Source: JBFXDI01 sp050181295
GTDB taxonomy: Bacteria; Pseudomonadota; Alphaproteobacteria; Rhizobiales; Aestuariivirgaceae
DNA: 36,776 bases
Assembly (NCBI GenBank): GCA_050181295.1
Contig: JBFXDI010000026.1
Location: forward strand, 1 to 36,776
Direction of reading: 5' to 3'
Position numbers and translations under genes: made by a program. Shown here piece after piece: positions 30,706-36,776 of this stretch. The notes beneath the pieces were generated by a model. That model saw only the letters and a list, made by a program, of their open reading frames with translations. It was not told the origin of the DNA and searched no databases. Every line of letters starts with the position of its first letter. Positions within the stretch are counted from its first letter, which is position 1.

Positions 30706-31710
30706 TCACCGCGCGGCGCGCTCGACCGGCGTCGCGGTCACGGCCAAGGGAACGCCCTTGCGGACCAGGCCGATGGCGACCCTCCGGCCGATGACCGTAT
30801 GGTCCATGAGCCGCAGCAGATCATCGACGCCGGCGACCGTCGCATCCTCAATGGACACGAGAAGATCGCCGGACTTGATGCCCGCGCGCTCCGCGGGGCT
30901 TCCTTCCTGAACGCGCATCACCCGCACGGCTGAAGGCTGCTCCAGTCCGGCATGCCGCGCCACATGACGCGGGATCGCGGTGAGTTGGCCCTCCAGCCCC
31001 AGCGCGGCGCGGCGCACGCGGCCGTGCTGAAGGATCTGGGTCAGCACGTTCAAGGCCGTGTTGGAGGCGACCGAGAAGCAGATCCCCTGCGCCCCCATGA
31101 TGACGGCGGTGTTGATGCCGACGACCTCGTCGCGCGAGGAGACGAGCGGACCGCCCGAATTGCCCGGGTTGAGCGCGGCGTCCGTCTGGATCACGTCGTC
31201 GATCAGACGCCTGGTGCGGGACCGTAGCGAGCGGCCTGTGGCGCTGACGACGCCGGTCGTCACCGTCGACTGGAACCCTAAGGGGTTGCCGATCGCGATG
31301 GCAAGCTGGCCGACGCGCACGCGCTTCGAATCGCCAATTCGCGCGGCCGGCGCGTCGGGCGAGGATTCGGTCCGCACCACGGCGAGGTCCGTGTGGGGAT
31401 CATCGCCCAGCACGCGCGCCGACAGCCTGACCCCATCGGCAAGCTGCACCACGATGCGGCGGGCACCATCGACCACATGGCTGTTGGTCAGGATGAGGCC
31501 GTCGCCGGCCACGATGACGCCGGAGCCGGACCCGCGCGGGCCTTCGTCGCCGAGGACCCCGAGATGGACGACGGACGGACCGACTGTTTCCACGGCCGCT
31601 ACCACGGCCTCGGAGTATGCATCGAGAAGCTCGGCATCGCCGGGCTGGGGGGTCGGCGCCGCTGCGTTGAGCGGCGCCTCTTCGTCGTAGATGGGCGAAA
31701 GGTCGAACAT
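30706..31710 (-). CDS. HtrA/DegP-family serine protease without recognisable signal peptide
   Basis: A 334-aa trypsin-like protease with one PDZ domain. The triad is intact: His78 (TNSHVVDG), Asp108 (DPHTDLAVV) and Ser185 (NPGNSGGPL). The PDZ domain occupies about 235-330 (VQEGSPAERAGIKSGDLLVSI). The N-terminus MFDLSPIYDEEAPLN is acidic and Pro/Ala-rich with no hydrophobic segment, so unlike DegP or DegQ it may be cytoplasmic or need another export route. The ATG at 31710 has GGAG eight bases upstream; an in-frame upstream start would not add a signal sequence. Its nearest relatives are probably other short HtrA-like proteins of Rhizobiales. Confidence 0.87.
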   Translation of the reverse strand: MFDLSPIYDEEAPLNAAAPTPQPGDAELLDAYSEAVVAAVETVGPSVVHLGVLGDEGPRGSGSGVIVAGDGLILTNSHVVDGARRIVVQLADGVRLSARVLGDDPHTDLAVVRTESSPDAPAARIGDSKRVRVGQLAIAIGNPLGFQSTVTTGVVSATGRSLRSRTRRLIDDVIQTDAALNPGNSGGPLVSSRDEVVGINTAVIMGAQGICFSVASNTALNVLTQILQHGRVRRAALGLEGQLTAIPRHVARHAGLEQPSAVRVMRVQEGSPAERAGIKSGDLLVSIEDATVAGVDDLLRLMDHTVIGRRVAIGLVRKGVPLAVTATPVERAAR

Positions 31711-31768
31711 GGCATTGCTCCGGCCCCTCATATGGGGAGCGGGTCAAGGCCCTGCCAGATGCTGGGGC

Positions 31769-31794
31769 TTCTCCCTCCCCCTTGTGGAGAGGGG
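31769..31794. repeat. Short hairpin repeat, TTCTCCCTCCC...GTGGAnAGGGG type
   Basis: TTCTCCCTCCCCCTTGTGGAGAGGGG is closely matched at 36033-36057 (TTCTCCCTCCCTCGTGGAAAAGGGG). It lies just past the stop of the PLP lyase gene. Partial pairing of the pyrimidine and purine halves gives a weak hairpin. Units of this kind are common dispersed intergenic repeats in Rhizobiales. Confidence 0.5.
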
Positions 31795-31801
31795 AGCTTT
31801 T

Positions 31802-32959
31802 TTACACCCCCTCCAGCGCCTGCTCGAAGTCGGCGATCAAGTCCTCCACCGCTTCCAGACCGATCGAGAAGCGGATGAGGTTGTCCGGCACGGGGCTCGA
31901 CGGCCCCTCCACGGTCTTGCGGTGCTCGGCCAGGCTCTCGCAGCCGCCGAGCGAGGTGGCGGGCACGATTACGCGGAGCCTTGCCGTCGCGCCCCTGGCT
32001 TCGGGAGCCCCGCCCTTGACCAGCACCGACAGCATGCCGCCGAAGCCGTCGATCATCTGGCGGCGCGCGATGCCATGGCCCGGATGGGACTGGAGGCCGG
32101 GATAGAGCACCCGCTCGACCTTCGGATGGTGCTCGAAATGGCGCGCGAAGGCGAGCGCGGAGGCCGAATTCTGCCGATAGCGCACGAAGAGGGTGCGCAA
32201 GCCCCGGATCAGCATCCAGGCCTCGTGCGGGGCAAGAGGAGATCCCATGCGGGTCCGCAGGGTGCGGATTTCGGCCCAGCGGTCGTCGCTCCTCGCGGTG
32301 ACGAGCGCGCCGGCCAGCACGTCGGAATGGCCGTTCAGATACTTGGTCGCCGAGTGGAAGACAATGTCGGCGCCGAGCGACAGCGGCCGTGTGGTCACCG
32401 CGCCCGCGGCGGTGGAATCGATCGCGAGGATGGCGCCCGCCGCATGCGCCGCCTCGGCGGCCGCCGCGACGTCGGTCACGTCCCAGGTGGGATTGCACGG
32501 CGTCTCGACCCAGACCACGTCCGTCTTGCCCGGGCGGACGGCGGCGGCGAGGCTTTCGGGATCGGCGGCATCGAACCAGGAGACGGCGATACGCCCCTTG
32601 CTTTCGAGACGGTTCAGCCAGTCGCGCGTGCCGTAGTACATGACGGTGGGCGCGACGACGTGGCCCCCTTGCGGCACGGTCTCGAACAGCGCGACGGTGG
32701 CCGCCGCGCCGGACGAGAAGAGCCGGCACTCGACGCCGCCCTCGAGCGCGGCAATCGCCTTCTCGGCGTGCCAGAGTGTCGGGCTGCCGTTGCGGATATA
32801 GTTTTCGGCAAGCTTCGGCTCGTAGCTGCCGTCGCGGGCATAGGTTGTGGCGGCGTGCAGCGGCGGCACCACCGCGCCCGTGTCCCCATCTATCGACTGG
32901 AGCGCGTGCGCGGCGATGGTCTCGGGTTGCAGCCTCGTCCTGAGGCCGTCGTCAGACAT
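31802..32959 (-). CDS. Cys/Met-metabolism PLP enzyme, cystathionine beta-lyase-like
   Basis: A 385-aa PLP-dependent trans-sulfuration enzyme, probably cleaving cystathionine or a related thioether. Family landmarks are SGAAATVALFET, VMYYGTRDWLNR, VVWVETPCNPTWDVTD, and the PLP lysine Lys206 in HSATKYLNGHSDV; the C-terminal RFSIGLEAVEDLIADFEQAL is standard. The start (MSDDGLRTRL, ATG at 32959) overlaps the preceding SDR stop by 8 bases. With pdxH two genes upstream, a PLP-making oxidase and a PLP user lie in one minus-strand run. MetB, MetC, MetZ and related lyases are hard to separate by sequence. Confidence 0.87.
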   Translation of the reverse strand: MSDDGLRTRLQPETIAAHALQSIDGDTGAVVPPLHAATTYARDGSYEPKLAENYIRNGSPTLWHAEKAIAALEGGVECRLFSSGAAATVALFETVPQGGHVVAPTVMYYGTRDWLNRLESKGRIAVSWFDAADPESLAAAVRPGKTDVVWVETPCNPTWDVTDVAAAAEAAHAAGAILAIDSTAAGAVTTRPLSLGADIVFHSATKYLNGHSDVLAGALVTARSDDRWAEIRTLRTRMGSPLAPHEAWMLIRGLRTLFVRYRQNSASALAFARHFEHHPKVERVLYPGLQSHPGHGIARRQMIDGFGGMLSVLVKGGAPEARGATARLRVIVPATSLGGCESLAEHRKTVEGPSSPVPDNLIRFSIGLEAVEDLIADFEQALEGV

Positions 32960-33707
32960 GCTGGCCGCCGTTGATGTGGATCTCGGCGCCGCTGACATAG
33001 CTGGAAGCATCGGTGCAGAGGAAGTAGATGGCCTTCGCTACCTCCTCCGGCGCGCCAAGGCGGCGAAGCGGAATCGTCGGCACGATCTTCTCCGTTCCGG
33101 GCGACAGGATGGAGGTGTCGATCTCGCCCGGCGAGATGGCGTTGACCCGCACGCCCAGGGGCCCGAAATCGGCCGCCATCTCGCGGGTAAGCGCCGCCAG
33201 CGCCGCCTTGGACGTCGAATAGGCCGCGCCCGCGAAGGGATGAACGCGCGCGCCGGCGATGGACGTCACATTGACGACCGAGCCTTTGGCGTTCTCGAGT
33301 TCCGCCACGAGACCGCGCGCCAGCATGATCGGGGCGTAGAAGTTGACGTGGAACACGCGCTTCCAGTCGCCGATAGGGGTGTCGATGGCGCGCATGCGCT
33401 CGCCGCCCTCCTTCTTAGGCGAGATGGCGGCATTGTTGACGAGGGCGTCGAGCCGGCCCTCCTGCGCCTTCAGCCGCTCGCGCATCTCGGCGATGGCGCG
33501 CTTGGTGTCGTCGGCGTCGGCAAGGTCGACCTGGATGTGATCCTCGGGGCCTGCCTCCCAGGGGCAGTTTTCCGGAAAGGGGTGTCTGGAGCAGGTGATG
33601 ACGCGCCAGCCGGCCGAGGAGAAGCGCTTGACCGTCGCGTGCCCGATGCCGCGCGAGGCGCCGGTCAGGATCAGCGTCTTCTTCTCCGACAAGGCCGTGG
33701 TGACCAT
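32952..33707 (-). CDS. Short-chain dehydrogenase/reductase
   Basis: A classical SDR of 251 aa. The nucleotide motif TGASRGIG is at about residues 15-22, NNAAIS marks the strand-4 NNAG-like motif, and the catalytic Ser and YxxxK are in VNVTSIAG and AYSTSKAAL. SPGEIDTSI follows, and INGGQ closes the protein. AAGGA lies eight bases before the ATG. The arginine after the glycine motif (SRH after strand 2) suggests NADP preference. It is in line between pdxH (23 bases upstream) and the PLP lyase (8-base overlap). Substrate unknown. Confidence 0.88.
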   Translation of the reverse strand: MVTTALSEKKTLILTGASRGIGHATVKRFSSAGWRVITCSRHPFPENCPWEAGPEDHIQVDLADADDTKRAIAEMRERLKAQEGRLDALVNNAAISPKKEGGERMRAIDTPIGDWKRVFHVNFYAPIMLARGLVAELENAKGSVVNVTSIAGARVHPFAGAAYSTSKAALAALTREMAADFGPLGVRVNAISPGEIDTSILSPGTEKIVPTIPLRRLGAPEEVAKAIYFLCTDASSYVSGAEIHINGGQHV

Positions 33708-33730
33708 GCTCTGTCCTTGTTCCCTCGCGG

Positions 33731-34363
33731 TCAGGGATAGAGGCGCTCGCGCGTCCAGGGCTCGCCCGGAGACGACCTCCGGAACACGATCCGGTCGTGC
33801 AGGCGGAAGGGCCGGTCGTGCCAGAACTCGATCGAGACCGGCACCAGCCGGAAGCCGGACCAGTAGGGCGGGCGCGGCACCTCGCCGATGGCGTAGCGCG
33901 CGGCATATTTGGCGACGGCCTTCTCCAGCGCGAAGCGGCTCTCGAGCGGACGCGACTGCTGCGAGGCCCAGGCGCCGATGCGGCTGTCGCGGGCGCGGGT
34001 CGCGAAATAGGCATCCGCCTCCTCCCCCGTCACCGGGGAAACGGCGCCGCGCACCCTCACCTGGCGCCGGAGCGACTTCCAGTGAAAGCCGAGCGCCGCC
34101 TTGCCGGCGCCGAGAAGCTCCCTGCCCTTCTGGCTGTCGTAGTTGGTGTAGAAGACGAAGCCCTGCGCGTCGAAACCCTTCAGCAGCACCATGCGGACAT
34201 TCGGCATGCCGTCGGCATCGACGGTGGCGAGCGCCATGGCGTTGTGATCGTTGGGCTCGGACCTCTCGGCCTCGCCCATCCATTCGCCGAAGAGCCTGAA
34301 CGGCTCCTCGCGGTCGGTGAAATCCTCCGACGCCGTCAGAATGCCCAGTATGTCCTTGCCCAT
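33731..34363 (-). CDS. pdxH: Pyridoxamine/pyridoxine 5'-phosphate oxidase
   Basis: FMN enzyme making pyridoxal 5'-phosphate from PNP or PMP, the last step of vitamin B6 synthesis. The 210-aa length matches PdxH. Landmarks are NAMALATVDADGMPNVRMVLLKGFD, GFVFYTNYDSQKGREL, AALGFHWKSLRRQVRVRG, the RPPYWSGFRLVP substrate segment and the C-terminal PWTRERLYP signature. The ATG at 34363 begins the conserved protein; a longer frame upstream looks non-coding. It lacks a strong ribosome site. It is divergent from fabI across 138 bases (34364-34501) that show no clear promoter boxes. Confidence 0.95.
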   Translation of the reverse strand: MGKDILGILTASEDFTDREEPFRLFGEWMGEAERSEPNDHNAMALATVDADGMPNVRMVLLKGFDAQGFVFYTNYDSQKGRELLGAGKAALGFHWKSLRRQVRVRGAVSPVTGEEADAYFATRARDSRIGAWASQQSRPLESRFALEKAVAKYAARYAIGEVPRPPYWSGFRLVPVSIEFWHDRPFRLHDRIVFRRSSPGEPWTRERLYP

Positions 34364-34501
34364 GGGGCTGATATAGGCCAAGGCCGGCCGTGGCGCAAAG
34401 CGGCGCCAAATTCCGACCTTTCCTGTGGACCGGCGCCGGGTTTCATGTACATTGGCGCCCGCTGGAGGCACCCCTCCGGACGATCAGGGAAGCCTTGAAA
34501 T

Positions 34502-35326
34502 ATGAGCGATTCCGGACAGTTGATGGCCGGCAAGCGAGGGCTTGTCATGGGCGTCGCCAACAACCGGTCGATCGCCTGGGGGATCGCTCAGGCCTGCGCC
34601 AAGGCCGGCGCGGAACTCGCCTTCACGTATCAGGGCGAGGCGCTGAAGAAGCGCGTGGAGCCGCTGGCGGGAAGTCTCGGCTCGAAGATCGTCCTGCCCT
34701 GCGACGTAACGGACGAGACCTCGCTCGACACGACCTTTGAGACCTTGAAGCGCGAGTGGGGACGGCTCGACTTCGCGGTTCATGCCATCGCCTTCTCCGA
34801 CAAGGACGAACTCACCGGCCGCTACGTCGATACGACGGCGGAGAACTTCCGGAAGACGCTCTTCATCTCCTGCTACAGCTTCACCGCCGTGGCCCAGCGG
34901 GCCGAGAAGCTCATGACGGACGGCGGCTCGCTTCTCACCCTCACCTACTACGGGGCGGAGAAGTGGATGCCCCACTACAACGTCATGGGCGTCGCCAAGG
35001 CGGCGCTCGAGGCCTCGGTGCGCTACCTCGCGGCCGACCTCGGAGAGAAAGCGATCCGCGTCAACGCCGTGTCCGCGGGGCCCATCAAGACGCTCGCCGC
35101 ATCCGGCATCGGCGACTTCCGCTATATCCTCAAATGGAACGAGCTCAACGCGCCGCTGCGGCGCACGGTGACGATCGACGAGGTGGGCGACACCGCCCTC
35201 TATCTCCTCTCGCCGCTCGGGCGCGGCGTCACCGGCGAGGTGCTGCATGTCGATGCCGGCTACCATATCGTCGGCATGAAGAATCCCGCCGCTCCCGACA
35301 TATCGGTCGTCTCCTCCGGTGACTGA
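34502..35326 (+). CDS. fabI: Enoyl-[acyl-carrier-protein] reductase (NADH)
   Basis: Final reductase of each fatty-acid elongation cycle, cytoplasmic, 274 aa. The variant Rossmann motif GVANNRSIAWGIA is at about residues 17-29. The catalytic pair is conserved: Tyr149 and Tyr159 with Lys166 (YGAEKW and HYNVMGVAK), corresponding to E. coli Tyr146, Tyr156 and Lys163. SAGPIKTLAASGI and RRTVTIDEVG near the C-terminus are also as in FabI. An AGGGAAG ribosome site lies upstream of the ATG. The stop overlaps the next gene by 8 bases. Confidence 0.96.
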   Translation: MSDSGQLMAGKRGLVMGVANNRSIAWGIAQACAKAGAELAFTYQGEALKKRVEPLAGSLGSKIVLPCDVTDETSLDTTFETLKREWGRLDFAVHAIAFSDKDELTGRYVDTTAENFRKTLFISCYSFTAVAQRAEKLMTDGGSLLTLTYYGAEKWMPHYNVMGVAKAALEASVRYLAADLGEKAIRVNAVSAGPIKTLAASGIGDFRYILKWNELNAPLRRTVTIDEVGDTALYLLSPLGRGVTGEVLHVDAGYHIVGMKNPAAPDISVVSSGD

Positions 35327-35930
35327 GCGGCCCCTTCTCTACGTCCTCAGGCACGGCGAGACCGACTGGAACCTGGAGCGGCGACTCCAGGGACAGACGG
35401 ACACGCCGCTCAACGCAACGGGACGCGCCCAGGCATATGCCATGGCAGAGGGACTGGCGCGCCTGATCGAACGCCCGCGCGAGGTGGACTTCGTGACGAG
35501 CCCGCTTTCGAGGGCGGTCGAGACCATGGAGGTGGTGGCGCAGCGGCTTTCCGTCTCCTACCGGCGCGAGCCGCGCCTGATCGAGCTGAGCTTCGGAGCC
35601 TGCGAGGGCCTCACATGGCCGGAACTCAACCGCATGGGCGTCGATCCGGACGCGGATCCCGACGGCTATCACGACTGGCGGCCCGACAGGGGAGAGAGCT
35701 ATGCCGATGCCGCAGAGCGCATCGGCGATTGGCTCGCTGGCCTCGAGCGGCCGACGGTCCTCGTGTCGCACGGGGCGGTGAGCCGGGTGCTCCGGGGCGT
35801 GGCGCTCGGGCTCGGCAAGCGCGAAGTCGTGCTGCTTCCGGTGCCGCAGGACCGCTTCTTCCGCATCGCGAAGGGATCGCTCGAGTGGTTTGACGCTCCG
35901 GTTGCCCCGAGCCTAGAGTCGATCCGATGA
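35319..35930 (+). CDS. Histidine phosphatase family protein (phosphoglycerate-mutase-like)
   Basis: A 203-aa phosphohistidine-transfer phosphatase. The RHGE motif with the phospho-accepting His12 (YVLRHGETDWN) starts the protein, ELSFGACEG carries the acid residue, and VLVSHGAVSRV holds the second histidine. The length and lack of the PGAM insert suggest a cofactor-type phosphatase rather than glycolytic mutase. It starts with GTG inside the end of fabI (8-base overlap), so it is translationally coupled. The order fabI - this gene - aroC is common in Rhizobiales. Confidence 0.9.
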   Translation: MTERPLLYVLRHGETDWNLERRLQGQTDTPLNATGRAQAYAMAEGLARLIERPREVDFVTSPLSRAVETMEVVAQRLSVSYRREPRLIELSFGACEGLTWPELNRMGVDPDADPDGYHDWRPDRGESYADAAERIGDWLAGLERPTVLVSHGAVSRVLRGVALGLGKREVVLLPVPQDRFFRIAKGSLEWFDAPVAPSLESIR

Positions 35931-35953
35931 GCACTTCACTCCCCCTCCCCCAG

Positions 35954-36057
35954 CCCCTCCCCAAGACTGGCCATGCCCGGACGGGCCAAGGCCCGATCCG
36001 GGTGGGGAGGGGAGCAATCGCGGATCAATTTCTTCTCCCTCCCTCGTGGAAAAGGGG
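35954..36057. repeat. Composite palindromic intergenic repeat upstream of aroC
   Basis: CCCCTCCCC (35954-35962) and GGGGAGGGG (36004-36012) are perfect 9-base arms around an inner segment with GCCCGG...CCGGG symmetry resembling the CGTCATGCCCGG elements. A TTCTCCCTCCC-type unit (36033-36057) like that at 31769-31794 follows. Together they fill most of the 162 bases between the phosphatase and aroC. Confidence 0.6.
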
Positions 36058-36092
36058 CGGGCTAGGGGCACCCCGGCACGGTTACTAAGAAA

Positions 36093-36776
36093 ATGTCCCA
36101 CAACACCTTCGGCCATCTCTTCCAGATGACGACCTTCGGCGAAAGCCACGGGCCTGCCATCGGCTGCGTGGTCGACGGCTGTCCGCCGGGACTGAAGCTC
36201 ACCGAGGCAGACATCCAGACGTTCCTCGATAGGAGGCGGCCAGGACAGTCGCGCTTCACCACGCAGCGGCGCGAGCCCGACCAGGTGCGCATCCTCTCCG
36301 GCACCTTCGAGGACGAGCGCACGGGCGGCCCCGTCACCACCGGCACGCCCATCGCGCTCCTGATCGAGAACGTCGACCAGCGTTCCAAGGACTATTCAGA
36401 GATCCGCGACCTCTACCGCCCGGGACATGCCGACTTCACCTACAACGCCAAATACGGCGTGCGCGACTATCGCGGCGGCGGACGCTCTTCGGCGCGCGAG
36501 ACCGCATCGAGAGTCGCTGCCGGCGCGATCGCGCGCAAGGTCGTGCCGCAGGTGAGGATCCGGGGCGCGCTGGTGCAGGTCGGGCCGCATGCCATCGACC
36601 GCGACCGCTGGGACTGGGAGGAAGTCGACCGCAATCCTTTCTTTTCACCCGACGCGAAGACGGCCGAACGCTGGGCCGACTATCTCGACGACGTCCGCAA
36701 GCGCGGCTCCTCGGCCGGCGCGATCATCGAGGTCGTGGCGGAGGGCGCACCGGCCGGCTGGGGGGCGCCCATTTAC
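36093..36776 (+). CDS. aroC: Chorismate synthase (3' end outside window)
   Basis: Last enzyme of the shikimate pathway, making chorismate from 5-enolpyruvylshikimate 3-phosphate with reduced FMN. The first 228 residues are present. They contain the FGESHGPAIGCVVDGCPPG signature near the N-terminus, RRRPGQSRFTTQRREPD, and the YRPGHADFTYNAKYG / RDYRGGGRSSARET signature. The ATG at 36093 begins MSHNTFGHLF, the usual N-terminus; no strong ribosome site is seen. A repeat-filled 162-base gap separates it from the phosphatase gene. Confidence 0.96.
   Translation, partial: MSHNTFGHLFQMTTFGESHGPAIGCVVDGCPPGLKLTEADIQTFLDRRRPGQSRFTTQRREPDQVRILSGTFEDERTGGPVTTGTPIALLIENVDQRSKDYSEIRDLYRPGHADFTYNAKYGVRDYRGGGRSSARETASRVAAGAIARKVVPQVRIRGALVQVGPHAIDRDRWDWEEVDRNPFFSPDAKTAERWADYLDDVRKRGSSAGAIIEVVAEGAPAGWGAPIY

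Overview
The window is high-GC, densely coded DNA from an alphaproteobacterium, most likely of the order Hyphomicrobiales (Rhizobiales). The clearest marker is the block chvI-chvG-hprK-EIIA(Man)-ptsH, with a short HprK. The fabI / histidine phosphatase / aroC run beside pdxH and several dispersed palindromic intergenic elements point the same way. I cannot name genus or species. There are 35 genes (the two at the window edges are cut), no rRNA, tRNA, CRISPR array, phage or insertion sequence, and no gene-free stretch longer than about 210 bases.

Layout. (1) 1-6431, minus: one apparent operon with a GlpA-like FAD/[2Fe-2S] dehydrogenase, an HcnB/opine-oxidase-like FAD partner, a Tat-exported binding protein and a polyamine/opine-type ABC transporter (ATPase, two permeases). 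A divergent DeoR-family regulator (6515-7300) lies across a short promoter region holding two matching palindromes. (2) 7480-8952: an AAA+ ATPase with an N-terminal MshEN-like (cyclic-di-GMP-binding type) domain. (3) 9158-13387, plus: a two-component flavin hydroxylase (reductase and HpaB-like oxygenase), a RidA protein, a GrlR-like protein and a luciferase-like monooxygenase. (4) 13413-18521: an M24 hydrolase, a divergent PuuB/DadA-like amine or amino-acid oxidase, a membrane GGDEF protein and an Ldh_2-family reductase. (5) 18642-22623, minus: the ChvG/ChvI envelope-stress system with HPr kinase, EIIA(Man) and HPr, a regulatory PTS branch with no sugar permease nearby. (6) 22749-27065: a HugZ-like protein, a secreted Gly/Tyr-rich microprotein, and an amidase plus acyl-CoA ligase pair. 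(7) 27234-31710: two class III aminotransferases, a small secreted protein and an HtrA-type protease without a signal peptide. (8) 31802-36776: a Cys/Met-metabolism PLP enzyme, an SDR and pdxH on minus; fabI, a histidine phosphatase and aroC (cut by the window end) on plus.

How they work together: much of the window looks like scavenging of nitrogen compounds (uptake of a small solute, FAD-linked oxidation, transamination, amide hydrolysis, RidA clean-up of enamine/imine by-products), interrupted by a conserved regulatory island (ChvGI-PTS) and a conserved housekeeping island (pdxH/fabI/aroC). Substrates of the catabolic enzymes cannot be read from sequence alone. No unmistakable new system is present. 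The best candidates for a second look are the MshEN-wHTH-AAA+ ATPase, the DeoR-controlled redox/transport operon with its paired operators, the Gly/Tyr-rich secreted peptide, and the palindromic elements placed inside operons.
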